64,000 nucleotides of DNA, from the NCBI GenBank assembly GCA_965208065.1, contig OZ242313.1:4278001-4342000 (forward strand), given 5' to 3'. This DNA is from Bin103 sp002238925 (GTDB taxonomy: Bacteria > Spirochaetota > Spirochaetia > SZUA-6 > Bin103). The position numbers and the translations under genes were made by a program. The number at the start of each line of letters is the position of its first letter. Position 1 is the stretch's first letter. The notes beneath the pieces are model-generated. The model was not told the DNA's origin, did not search any database, and saw only the letters and a list, made by a program, of their open reading frames with translations. Positions 38,196 through 46,751 of this stretch are shown piece by piece.

Positions 38196-38673
38196 TTAGA
38201 CCGACTTCGCGGCATCGGCACCGAGACGCCCGCCGCCACCCCTGAGCCGCGGGTCGAGCAGGTCCCGCACCGCGTCGCCGAACATGTTCAGGCAGTACAC
38301 GACAACCGTCAGGCACAGCCCCGGCCACAGCGCCAGCCGCGGCGCCACCTCCATGAACTCGCGCCCTTCCCGGCTCAGCATCCCGCCCCAACTCGGCACC
38401 GAGATCGGCAGTCCGAACCCCAGGAAGCTCAGCGCCGCCTCGCTGATGATCACGCCTCCGACGTTGATGGTGAAAATGATGATCACCGGGGCGGCAATAT
38501 TGGGCAGGACGTGGCGGATGAGGATTCGCCACTTGGTGCTGCCAATCGCCTCTGCCGCCTGGAAATAGACGTTCTCCTTTACGCCAATTACCGCGCCGCG
38601 GATTACTCGCGAGCCGCCGATGCCGCCCGTTCAACGGCTGCTCCGTGACCAGCGTGCGAAACGACTTAGTCAT
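38196..38673 (-). pseudogene. DppC-type permease with internal deletion and frameshift
   Basis: It starts MTKSFRTLVTEQPLN, which is the DppC N-terminus, then jumps at about 38630 to the codons for GGIGGSRVIRGAVIGVKENV in another frame and runs to GDAVRDLLDPRLRGGGGRLG at 38196. About 400 bases of the middle are lost. The C-terminal half closely resembles the intact gene at 28223. The AAA ATPase gene follows downstream on the same strand. Confidence 0.85.
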
Positions 38674-38750
38674 AGCGGACCCTGGGGTCCAAGAAGGCAT
38701 AGACCAGGTCGATGAGCAGATTGATCCCGACCACCCCAGTGGCGAAGAAC
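38666..38750 (-). pseudogene. 3' fragment of dppB, cut by an IS256-type element
   Basis: Minus-strand codons read LFFATGVVGINLLIDLVYAF and then LDPRVRYD, the end of DppB, overlapping the DppC start. Similarity to the copy at 29173 ends abruptly at about 38750, where the IS256-type end begins. Confidence 0.82.
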
Positions 38751-39293
38751 AGGGTAGTGTCCCACCGAGTGGTGTAATTCCCAGGTGATGAAAAAGGTCA
38801 CCGGGGTCTCCGATAAGCTGTTGATGAACGAAAACCAAACAGCAGAGGAGAGCACCACGGTGACCGAAGAGAGCATGGCACTAATTGAACTGGCTGAACA
38901 ACATGCCGGTAACGACTTCTTGCGAGAGCTGGGACAGTTTGCGCTGCAGCGACTGATGGAGTTGGAGACCGACGAGCGTTGCGGGGCCGGGCGCCACGAG
39001 CGCAGCGAGGAACGCGTCAACCGGCGCAACGGCTACCGGGAGCGCAGCCTTGAGACGCGCATCGGGAGGTTGGATCTGAAGATCCCGAAGCTGCGCTCAG
39101 GCAGCTACTACCCGTCGTTCCTGGAACCGCGCAAGGGCTTGGAGCGAGCGCTGGTGGCGGTGGTGCAGGAAGCTTACGTGAAGGGGATCAGCACGCGGAA
39201 GGTGGACGACCTGATGCAGGCGATGGGGATGAGCGGGATCTCGAAGAGCCAAGTCTCGCGGCTGTGCGAGGCAATCGACGAGCGAGTCACGCC
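38751..39293 (+). mobile_element. IS256-family element, left part only
   Basis: The likely left end (TAGTGTCCCACCGAGTGGTG at about 38752) is joined directly to dppB sequence. It is followed by the first 170 codons of the transposase. The catalytic half and the right end are missing; the sequence switches to the upstream region of the GH51 gene near 39293. Confidence 0.75.
38785..39293 (+). pseudogene. IS256 (mutator) family transposase, N-terminal part
   Basis: The frame reads MALIELAEQHAGNDFLRELG, then ERVNRRNGYRERSLETRIGR, LDLKIPKLRSGSYYPSFLEP and GISTRKVDDLMQAMGMSGIS up to SRLCEAIDERV. These are the N-terminal and DNA-binding blocks of mutator transposases; the DDE residues that follow in the intact relatives are absent. 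No stop occurs after the break, so the frame reads on through 34 unrelated codons into the GH51 gene, giving a 709-codon open frame. Confidence 0.88.
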
Positions 39294-39396
39294 GTGCCAT
39301 TCGGAGGCCGGCGTAGGGAAAGCCATGCGCCAATCGTCATCCGACATCCGGGGCAGACCGTCAAGCTTGTTACCGCAAGGTTCCGATGATAGGGAC

Positions 39397-40914
39397 ATGC
39401 AACGAACGCGAATCACGCTGCACACCGACTTTCGGATCGGCCGGGTCGACCCGCGCGTGTTCGGGGGATTTCTCGAGCACATGGGCCGCGCCGTGTACGA
39501 AGGCGTCTACGATCCGAACAGCGCGCACGCCGACGCCGACGGCTGCCGCACCGACGTCCTCGATGCCCTCGCCCGACTGCGCATGACTGCCATGCGCTAC
39601 CCGGGCGGCAACTTCGCCTCCGGCTACCACTGGCAGGACGGCGTCGGCCCGCCCGAGCGGCGCCCGCGGGTGCGCGAGCTGGCCTGGCAGAGTATCGAGA
39701 CCAACCGATTCGGCACCGAGGAGTTCATCCGGCTGTGCCGGAAGATGGACTGGACGCCGATGATGACCGTCAACCTCGGCACCGGCTCCCCGGAGGAGGC
39801 GCGCGACTGGGTCGAGTACTGCAACTGCCCCGCCGGCACGCGCTACGCCGACCTGCGCGCGGCGTCCGGGGCAACCGAACCGCACGGCGTGGCGCTGTGG
39901 TGCCTGGGCAACGAGATGGACGGCAAGTGGCAGCTCGGCCACGTGCCGGCTGACCAGTACGCCATCCGCGCCCAGCAGGCCGCCAAGATGATGAAGGATG
40001 CCGACTCTTCGATCGAGCTGGTGGCGTGTGGCACTTGCGCCGTGCAACTCCCCACCTACATGGAGTGGGACCGTACGGTGCTGGAGCACGTGGGCGATCT
40101 GGCCGACTACATCAGCCTGCACCGCTACGTCGGAAACCCCGGCGGCGACACGCCCGACTACCTGGCGGTGACGGCGGCGATTGACCGCCAGATCGAGGAA
40201 ATGGACGCGGTGTGCCGCTACGCCCAGGCCCGCAAACGCAGCAAGAAGCGCGCCTACCTGTGCTTCGACGAGTGGAACGTGTGGTACAAGAACCGCGAGA
40301 TGGACGGCGAGGGCAAGGTCGCCCCGCACCTGATCGAGGAGGTGTACAACCTGGAGGACGCGCTGGTGGTAGCCGGCTTCCTGCACAGCTTCGTGCGCCA
40401 CGCGGACGTGCTCAAGATCGCCAACCTGGCGCAGATCGTGAACGTGATCGCACCGCTGATCACCCGCGGGGACGAGTTGCTGGTGCAGAGCATCTTCTAT
40501 CCGCTGGCGATGTTCGCCCAGCGGCGCGACGGGGAGGCGCTGCGCCTGGCGGTGGACGGTCCGCGCTACGAAGGGGCCACCCACGGCGAAGTGGACTGCG
40601 TCGACGCCAGCGCCATCCTCGACGGCGACCGGCTGCACCTGTTTCTGACCAACCGCAGCCTGACCGAGTCGGCGCCGGTGGCCCTGGGCATCGCCGACCG
40701 GGCGGTGGCGGCATGCGAGGCCGCCGAGATCCTCACCGGGCCGGAGCCGAAAGCCGCCAACTCGTTCGCCGAGCCGGAACTGATCAGGGCGCGGGCGTTC
40801 AGCGCGGTGGCCACGGAAGACGGCGCAGTGCGCTGCGAGTTGCCGCCGCTGTCGTTTGCGGCGCTAACCATCCGGCTGGCGCCGGCGGACGCCTTGTCCG
40901 GGGCGAGGAGCTGA
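39397..40914 (+). CDS. GH51 alpha-N-arabinofuranosidase
   Basis: A 505-residue GH51 retaining arabinofuranosidase, which removes terminal alpha-L-arabinofuranosyl groups from arabinoxylan, arabinan or their oligosaccharides. The acid/base Glu173 is in LWCLGNEMDGKW and the nucleophile Glu292 in LCFDEWNVWYKNR; RYPGGNFASGYHWQDGVGP is the conserved N-terminal block, and a beta-sandwich closes the protein. No signal peptide: cytoplasmic, acting on imported oligosaccharides. ATG 39397 is the natural start. The frame is open upstream into a dead transposase. A Gfo/Idh/MocA gene starts one base after the stop codon (ATG 40916), so the two form an operon. Confidence 0.93.
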   Translation: MQRTRITLHTDFRIGRVDPRVFGGFLEHMGRAVYEGVYDPNSAHADADGCRTDVLDALARLRMTAMRYPGGNFASGYHWQDGVGPPERRPRVRELAWQSIETNRFGTEEFIRLCRKMDWTPMMTVNLGTGSPEEARDWVEYCNCPAGTRYADLRAASGATEPHGVALWCLGNEMDGKWQLGHVPADQYAIRAQQAAKMMKDADSSIELVACGTCAVQLPTYMEWDRTVLEHVGDLADYISLHRYVGNPGGDTPDYLAVTAAIDRQIEEMDAVCRYAQARKRSKKRAYLCFDEWNVWYKNREMDGEGKVAPHLIEEVYNLEDALVVAGFLHSFVRHADVLKIANLAQIVNVIAPLITRGDELLVQSIFYPLAMFAQRRDGEALRLAVDGPRYEGATHGEVDCVDASAILDGDRLHLFLTNRSLTESAPVALGIADRAVAACEAAEILTGPEPKAANSFAEPELIRARAFSAVATEDGAVRCELPPLSFAALTIRLAPADALSGARS

Positions 40915-40915
40915 C

Positions 40916-41968
40916 ATGGCGAAAATGCACGCAGCGAACCCCGTGGTGGCGCCCGGCGAGTTCCCGTTCGCCGTTGCCTTCCTCAGCCACAGCCACATCT
41001 ACGGGCAGACCAGGGGCCTGGTCGACGCCGGCGCCACCCTGACCGGAGTGTTCGATCCCGACCCCGCAAAAGTGGCCGCCTTCCGCGAGCGCTTCCCGCA
41101 GGCGCAGCCCGCCGACTCGTTCGAGGCGATCCTCGCCGACCCCGCCATCCTCCTGGTGGCGTCCGCCGCCATCCCCGACACGCGCGCCGCCATCGGCGGG
41201 CAGGTGCTGGCGGCGGACAAGGACTACTTTACCGACAAGGGGCCGTTCACGACCCTCGGCCAGCTTGCCGCCACCCGCGCCGCGGTGGCGGAGACCGGGC
41301 GCAAGTACCTGGTCTACTACGGCGAGCGGCTGCACAACGCCCCTACCTGGGAGGCGTGCGAGTTGGTGCGCGGCGGCGCCATCGGACGCGTGCTGCAGGT
41401 GCTGATCATGGCGCCGCACAACCTGGTCAACGAGGCGCGCCCGCCATGGTTCTACGACAAGAACCGCATGGGCGGCATTCTCACCGACATCGGCAGCCAC
41501 CAGTTCGAGCAGTTCCTGTACGTCGCCGGCGCCGCCGGCGGGCGCGTCAACTACGCGCGCGCGGCCAACATGGGCCACCCGGAACACCCCGGCCTGGAGG
41601 ACTTCGGCGAGGCGTCGGTCACGCTCGACACCGGCGCCTCTGCATACTGCCGGGTGGACTGGTTCAACCCGCGCGCATCGCGCGCCTGGGGCGACGGGCG
41701 CGCCTTCATCCTCGGTACCGACGGCTACGTCGAGGTGCGCAAGAACGTCGATGCCGGCAACCCCGCCGGCGGGCCGCGCGTAATCCTGATCAACCACGAC
41801 GAGGAACGCACCATCACCTTCGACGGCAGCGAGCCGTTGCCGTTCTTCGGGCGCATGATCCTGGACTGCCTGCACCGCACCGAGGAGGCGATGACCCAGA
41901 AGCACGCCTTCGCGGTAGCCGAACTGACGCTCCAGGCACAGGCGGTCGCCGACGCCGCCGCAACCTGA
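40916..41968 (+). CDS. Gfo/Idh/MocA family oxidoreductase
   Basis: A 350-residue NAD(P)-dependent dehydrogenase. The N-terminal Rossmann region has the less usual FPFAVAFLSHSHIYGQTRGL in place of a classical GxGxxG, and the EKP motif is replaced by TDKGPFTT, keeping the lysine. The substrate domain carries GGILTDIGSHQFEQFLYV with the D..H pair and AYCRVDWFNPRASRAWGDGR. It is directly downstream of the GH51 arabinofuranosidase, which suggests a substrate derived from arabinose-containing glycans (inference). The absence of a tight GxGxxG loop is a small oddity. Confidence 0.88.
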   Translation: MAKMHAANPVVAPGEFPFAVAFLSHSHIYGQTRGLVDAGATLTGVFDPDPAKVAAFRERFPQAQPADSFEAILADPAILLVASAAIPDTRAAIGGQVLAADKDYFTDKGPFTTLGQLAATRAAVAETGRKYLVYYGERLHNAPTWEACELVRGGAIGRVLQVLIMAPHNLVNEARPPWFYDKNRMGGILTDIGSHQFEQFLYVAGAAGGRVNYARAANMGHPEHPGLEDFGEASVTLDTGASAYCRVDWFNPRASRAWGDGRAFILGTDGYVEVRKNVDAGNPAGGPRVILINHDEERTITFDGSEPLPFFGRMILDCLHRTEEAMTQKHAFAVAELTLQAQAVADAAAT

Positions 41969-42049
41969 ATCATCCACCGGACCTGGGCGCAGACGGTTCG
42001 CGCCCTTGACGCGTGAATCAGATGCGCTACGGTGTTCCTGGAGGCAAGT

Positions 42050-43840
42050 ATGCATATTGCACAAGCCATGAAGACCTTCGCGGTTGCGTTGGTCCTCGTC
42101 CTCACCGCCGTCGGCCTGTGGGCGGGCGCCGAAACCGAGGAGGCGCCGGCGGCGGACGCCGACAAGCGGTACGTGACCGACCCGGTCACGGGCAAGGCGT
42201 ACACCGCGCACGAGTACGGCGGCACGCTGACCTTCGTCAAGGGCAACGATGGCGGCTGGATCGACGCCTACAAGGAAAACGCGGTGTCCATGTGGTCGCT
42301 GGTCTACGAGAAACTGGGCAAGCTGGACTGGGCACTGGATAGGGACGCATATCCTTTTACCGGCGGCTACATGACGCCGCTATACGCGCTGAGAGGGGCA
42401 CTGGCGGAGAGCTGGGAACAGCCCGACGACACAACCATTGTCATCAACGTCCGCCAGGGCGTTCACTGGCATGACAAGGCACCGATGAACGGTCGCGAGT
42501 TCACTGCCGGGGATGTAGAGCACTCCTTCCAGCGTTATCTGGGTCTGGGCAGGTTCGCCGGAGACGACCCTTCCCCAGGCGGAGGTGAGCTGACATCCGT
42601 GCCATGGGAATCGGTTGAGGCGACCGGCGACCACACCGTGGTGTTCAAGCTGAAGGAGCCCAGGCTCCGTGCCCTCAACCTCATCCTGGACTGGTACCAG
42701 ATGCTGATGCAGCCCCCCGAGGTGGTCGACGAACACGGCGGCATCACTGACTGGCGGCAGGGCGTCGGCACCGGGCCCTACGAGATGACGGACTGGGTCC
42801 TGGGCAGCTCCTTCGAGTACACCCGCAACCCCAACTACTGGGCCTTCGACGAGAAATGGCCGGAAAACCGCCTGCCCTACATCGAGAAGATATACGGCCT
42901 GGTCATCGTGGAGCATGCCACCCGTATCGCCGGCCTGCGCGCCGGTACCATCGACTTCATCGGTCATCCGGGATCCACGCAGATCTTCGATATCAACCAG
43001 TCCCTGAGTCTGCAGCGGACCAATCCCGAAATCAATCAGTACCCCTGGTCACAGCGATCTGATAACTGTGCCGGCATCAACACCACCGTGGCGCCCTTCG
43101 ATGACGTCCGCGTGCGCCGCGCGATGCAGATGGCACTGGACCTCGACACCATGAACGATTCCTACTACAAGGGGCTGGGAGGAACGATCCCGCGAGGTTT
43201 CGTGGGCCGCAAGTTCCCGAGCTATATGACCCCGTTCGAAGACTGGCCCGCAGAGCTCCAGGGATACTACAGTTATGACCCGGAAGGAGCCGAGGCGCTC
43301 CTCGATGAGGCAGGGTATCCGCGCGGCGCCGACGGCATCAGATTCAAGACCGAGTACATGCACTTCGACCGATTTCCGGTCAGCTGGTCGGAGTTCATGG
43401 CTTCGTACTGGAAGCAGATTGGCGTCGAGATCGACATCCTGACCCCGACTCAGGCGGAACATACGGCCAGGCGTAACGCCGGCGACTGGGCACTGACGTC
43501 GGAAGCATGCGGCACCGACGCGGATCCAATGATCATTGCACCTGGTTTTCGGTCGACAGTTGCTCGCTCGGGAGTCCACGACGCTCAATACGACGCCTGG
43601 TTCGAAACCGCGGTAAACGCCTCGACCATCGAGGAACAGCAGAGCATCATCAAGCAGATGGACATGCGGTACGTAGAGCAGCACTGGATGATCTGGGGGC
43701 CTTGGGCGCCTCAGTACAACGTGGCCCAGCCATGGATCATGGGTTACAACGGCGAGGGCATCATAGGCGGCAACACCACCCACAGTGTGTTCTCGCGCCT
43801 CTGGATCGATGGTCAGATGAAGGAGGCGATGGGCCACTAA
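42050..43840 (+). CDS. ABC transporter substrate-binding protein, family 5 (oligopeptide/oligosaccharide type)
   Basis: A 596-residue periplasmic binding protein with a signal peptide (MKTFAVALVLVLTAVGLWAG) and an AETEEAP tail. The family-5 signature region appears as VINVRQGVHWHDKAPMNGRE, with FTAGDVEHSF, followed by the typical GTGPYEMTDW and RNPNYWAFDE segments. Family-5 proteins carry peptides, nickel complexes or, in this sort of genome, oligosaccharides. GAGG six bases upstream supports ATG 42050. A strong hairpin and two DppBC permeases follow, making the operon 42050-45862. Confidence 0.93.
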   Translation: MHIAQAMKTFAVALVLVLTAVGLWAGAETEEAPAADADKRYVTDPVTGKAYTAHEYGGTLTFVKGNDGGWIDAYKENAVSMWSLVYEKLGKLDWALDRDAYPFTGGYMTPLYALRGALAESWEQPDDTTIVINVRQGVHWHDKAPMNGREFTAGDVEHSFQRYLGLGRFAGDDPSPGGGELTSVPWESVEATGDHTVVFKLKEPRLRALNLILDWYQMLMQPPEVVDEHGGITDWRQGVGTGPYEMTDWVLGSSFEYTRNPNYWAFDEKWPENRLPYIEKIYGLVIVEHATRIAGLRAGTIDFIGHPGSTQIFDINQSLSLQRTNPEINQYPWSQRSDNCAGINTTVAPFDDVRVRRAMQMALDLDTMNDSYYKGLGGTIPRGFVGRKFPSYMTPFEDWPAELQGYYSYDPEGAEALLDEAGYPRGADGIRFKTEYMHFDRFPVSWSEFMASYWKQIGVEIDILTPTQAEHTARRNAGDWALTSEACGTDADPMIIAPGFRSTVARSGVHDAQYDAWFETAVNASTIEEQQSIIKQMDMRYVEQHWMIWGPWAPQYNVAQPWIMGYNGEGIIGGNTTHSVFSRLWIDGQMKEAMGH

Positions 43841-43862
43841 GAGGTTCGCTTTCTTTCCGAGC

Positions 43863-43893
43863 GGCCCCGCAAGACCGCCGGTTTTGCGGGGCC
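43863..43893 (+). terminator. Intercistronic hairpin between binding protein and permeases
   Basis: A perfect 10-bp stem (GGCCCCGCAA / TTGCGGGGCC) with an 11-base loop follows the binding-protein stop. In transporter operons such hairpins stabilise the upstream message and lower expression of the permeases; a full terminator is less likely because only a short pyrimidine run follows. Confidence 0.7.
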
Positions 43894-43916
43894 CCTTCAA
43901 GGGAAACAGGGATTAG

Positions 43917-44921
43917 ATGAGAACCTACATCATCAGGCGTCTGTTGCTGATGATTCCGACCCTCCTGCTCCTGACCATCCTGGTCTTTCTGCTGGTCCGT
44001 TTCATTCCCGGGGATGTCGTCGACGCGATCGAGGCACAACTGGAATCCTTTAGCCCCGGCACCGAAGTAGACCGTGAGGTCGTCATGCGGCTGATGGGTC
44101 TGGACGTCCCCGTCCACGTGCAGTATGGACGCTGGATAGGCGTGCTGCCGACGCCCGACCCGCTTACCGGCGAGTCCGAGTTCAGAGGCCTTCTCCAGGG
44201 CAGCCTCGGCCGATCCCTGTTCGGCCATTTCCCGATAGAGGCTGAAATACTGCGGCGGCTGCCGCTCACCATCGAGCTCGGCGTCATGGCCATCATCATC
44301 GGTCTGCTGATAGCGCTGCCGGTCGGCATCTACTCGGCGGTCCGTCAGGACACGGCCGTCGACTACGCCGGCCGCACCGTTGCCGTCATCGGCCTGGCGA
44401 CGCCCAACTTCTGGCTCGGCATCATGGTCATGGTGTTCCCGGCGATCTGGTGGGGCTGGTCACCTTCGATGAAGATGATTCCGTTCACCGAAGACCCGCT
44501 CGGAAATCTCGGGATGTTTCTCATTCCCAGCGCGATTCTGGGCACGGCCTTGGCCGCGGGCACGATGCGAATGACCCGCACGATGATGCTGGAGGTGCTC
44601 AGGCAGGACTACATCAGGACGGCCTGGTCCAAAGGCCTTGGGGAGCGGGCGGTCGTCATCAGACACGCCGTCAAGAATGCCCTTATCCCTATTGTTACCG
44701 TGATAGCCCTGCAGGTGCCTCTGGTGGTGGGCGGCTCGGTTATCATGGAGAGCATATTCAATCTGCCCGGGTTGGGGCGTTTCCTGCTGGACGCCCTCAA
44801 CACCAGAAACTACCCAATAGTGTCTGGCGTAAACATGTTCTTCGCCAGCGTCGTCCTGTTCAACAATCTCGTCATCGACCTGATCTATCCATATCTGGAT
44901 CCGAGAGTTCGCTATAAATGA
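43917..44921 (+). CDS. ABC transporter permease, DppB/OppB type
   Basis: A 334-residue inner-membrane permease with six helices, the first in MIPTLLLLTILVFLLVRFIP. The conserved periplasmic PGD block follows; the ATPase-docking loop is LRQDYIRTAWSKGLGERAVV, then RHAVKNALIPIVTVIALQVP. The protein ends FNNLVIDLIYPYLDPRVRYK. It is the intact counterpart of the decayed copies at 29173 and 38666, and its stop overlaps the next start by four bases (ATGA). Confidence 0.95.
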   Translation: MRTYIIRRLLLMIPTLLLLTILVFLLVRFIPGDVVDAIEAQLESFSPGTEVDREVVMRLMGLDVPVHVQYGRWIGVLPTPDPLTGESEFRGLLQGSLGRSLFGHFPIEAEILRRLPLTIELGVMAIIIGLLIALPVGIYSAVRQDTAVDYAGRTVAVIGLATPNFWLGIMVMVFPAIWWGWSPSMKMIPFTEDPLGNLGMFLIPSAILGTALAAGTMRMTRTMMLEVLRQDYIRTAWSKGLGERAVVIRHAVKNALIPIVTVIALQVPLVVGGSVIMESIFNLPGLGRFLLDALNTRNYPIVSGVNMFFASVVLFNNLVIDLIYPYLDPRVRYK

Positions 44922-45862
44922 ACGCAACTGGAACACCGGCCACCGGCAGTGAGCGAAAAAGACGTGGCGCCGTGGCTGACGTCTTGGTCAGGCTGTGGAC
45001 CGAGAAGCCGCTGGGCACCGCCTCCGGGATCATCATCTTGCTGTTGATCTTCGTGGCTATCTTTGCCGACGTTCTGAGTCCCTACCCATATTGGGAGGTT
45101 CATCCAGCAGACATGCTGCTTGGCTCATCAGCCCGGTATCTGTTAGGTACCGATCAGTTGGGGCGAGACTTCCTCAGCCGCATCATGTTTGGTGCTCGTC
45201 TTTCGCTGTTGGTCGGACTGTCGGCAACGACGATCAACGTGGTGGTAGCGGTGCTGATCGGTGGCACCTCGGGTTTCATCGGTGGCAAGCTGGACCTGGC
45301 GGTGCAGCGGTTTGTCGATGCCTGGATGGCGTTCCCGGGATTGCTCATACTTCTGTCGGTAATGTCGATAGCCGGCAAAGGGTTGCTGCAGATCATCCTG
45401 GTGCTCGGCATATCGGGCGGCATCGGCGGCTCCAGGGTGACACGAGGCGCGGTCATCGCAATCAAGGAGAATGCCTATTTTCAGGCAGCACGCGCGATTG
45501 GGTCCTCGCAGTGGAACATTCTGATCCGCCACGTTCTGCCCAACATTGCGGCTCCGGTAATCATCCTGTTCAGCATCAACATCGGCGGGGTGATCATTGC
45601 CGAATCTTCATTGAGCTTCCTGGGATTCGGCCTGCCTGCCCAGATTCCGAGCTGGGGAGGTATGCTCAGCCGGGAAGGGCGGGTGTTCATGGAGACCGCG
45701 CCGTGGCTGGCTCTCTGGCCTGGCCTGTTTCTGACGGTTACCGTCTACAGCCTGAACATGTTCGGCGACGCAATCAGGGACCTGCTCGACCCGCGGCTGC
45801 GGGGCGGCGCAACCACGCTCGGGGGCGGCGGCGCTCGCGTCGCCGCGGATCGCGCCAAGTAG
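44918..45862 (+). CDS. ABC transporter permease, DppC/OppC type
   Basis: A 314-residue permease partner of the DppB at 43917. The N-terminus has an extended cytoplasmic part with TEKPLGTASGIIILLLIFVA as first helix, then SARYLLGTDQLGRDFLSRIM and the docking loop FQAARAIGSSQWNILIRHVL. The end GDAIRDLLDPRLRGGATTLG matches the family tail. This complete gene is the reference for the fragments between 27745 and 38673. No ATPase genes follow, so the transporter would need an OppD/F pair elsewhere. Confidence 0.95.
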   Translation: MNATGTPATGSERKRRGAVADVLVRLWTEKPLGTASGIIILLLIFVAIFADVLSPYPYWEVHPADMLLGSSARYLLGTDQLGRDFLSRIMFGARLSLLVGLSATTINVVVAVLIGGTSGFIGGKLDLAVQRFVDAWMAFPGLLILLSVMSIAGKGLLQIILVLGISGGIGGSRVTRGAVIAIKENAYFQAARAIGSSQWNILIRHVLPNIAAPVIILFSINIGGVIIAESSLSFLGFGLPAQIPSWGGMLSREGRVFMETAPWLALWPGLFLTVTVYSLNMFGDAIRDLLDPRLRGGATTLGGGGARVAADRAK

Positions 45863-45884
45863 CAGCCTGCGCTGGAGCGAGCCG

Positions 45885-46739
45885 CTAAGAATAGCGGGCG
45901 GCGAAGCCGTCGATGTTGATGCCGACGCGGCCTGGCAGGTGGCGTTCCGCGATGCGCACCATGCGGTCGCGGTAGGCCAGGCCGACCGAGTCGGGATCGA
46001 CGGCGGCCATCGCGGCCGGCAGGGAGGTGCGCTCGGTGCGGCTGCCATTGGCCGAGCCGTCGCCGCCGATGTAATGGTCTATCACCACGGCGTCGGCACT
46101 CGCCGCGATGCGGGAGAAAAACCCTTCAGGGTCGGTGATCGGCAGCAGCGGAGCCACGGTGATGACCGTCTCGATTCCGGATGCCTTCAGGTCCGCGGCG
46201 GCGCCGAAGCGTGCGTCGACTCCGCTGGCGTGCGGCGGCAGGCCGGGCAGCCGCTCGCGGTCGGTTTCGATCGACAGGTGCACCCGCAGCCGGCAGCGGC
46301 GCTGCAGGTCGTGCAGCAGGTCGCGGTAGCGGGTGACCTGGTGGGAGTGGGTCTGCACGATCAGCAGGTCGGGCGGCTCCTCCGCCATCGCCTCCAGCAG
46401 CCGGCCGGTGATGCCGTAGCGCGCCTCCTGCGGCGGGAACGGCTCGGTCGAGCTGGACAAGAAGATGCTGAACGCGCCGCGCACGCGCCGCGCCCAGCGC
46501 CGTTCCCGGTCGACGGCGGCGCGGTAGGACGCGGCCGCGTTGCCGCGCACCTCCAGGAACGAGCCCCAGGCGCGCCCGCGCGTCACGTGGCCGTTGTGGC
46601 GCACGTAGCAGCCGGCGCCGCACAGGGCGTTGCCGAACGGGCAGCCGCGGTAGGGCTGCGCCGAGTGGGAGGACACGGTACGCAGAAAGCCGCTGCTGCG
46701 GGTGAGGATGTTGCCGATCTCGGTGACAGTTACCTGCAT
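45885..46739 (-). CDS. Radical-SAM-like protein (SPL/Rv2578c-type) with atypical cysteine spacing
   Basis: A 284-residue protein resembling radical SAM enzymes of the spore-photoproduct-lyase/Rv2578c-like group. Cys33, Cys40 and Cys44 in YRGCPFGNALCGAGCYVRH occupy the position of the cluster-binding motif, but the spacing is CX6CX3C where the classical motif is CX3CX2C. Later segments LRVHLSIETD and SGIETVITVAPLLPITD match the barrel strands of that group. Whether it binds an S-adenosylmethionine-cleaving 4Fe-4S cluster is not provable here. It ends near the Gfo/Idh/MocA gene at 46752 (12 bases apart, same strand), so they form an operon. Confidence 0.72.
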   Translation of the reverse strand: MQVTVTEIGNILTRSSGFLRTVSSHSAQPYRGCPFGNALCGAGCYVRHNGHVTRGRAWGSFLEVRGNAAASYRAAVDRERRWARRVRGAFSIFLSSSTEPFPPQEARYGITGRLLEAMAEEPPDLLIVQTHSHQVTRYRDLLHDLQRRCRLRVHLSIETDRERLPGLPPHASGVDARFGAAADLKASGIETVITVAPLLPITDPEGFFSRIAASADAVVIDHYIGGDGSANGSRTERTSLPAAMAAVDPDSVGLAYRDRMVRIAERHLPGRVGINIDGFAARYS

Positions 46740-46751
46740 GCCGGCGATCGG

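Noticed and set aside
38785..40914. A functional transposase-glycosidase fusion protein.
   Set aside because: The transposase part lacks its catalytic half, and the GH51 part is complete from its own ATG at 39397 with normal length; the fusion is an accident of an open frame.
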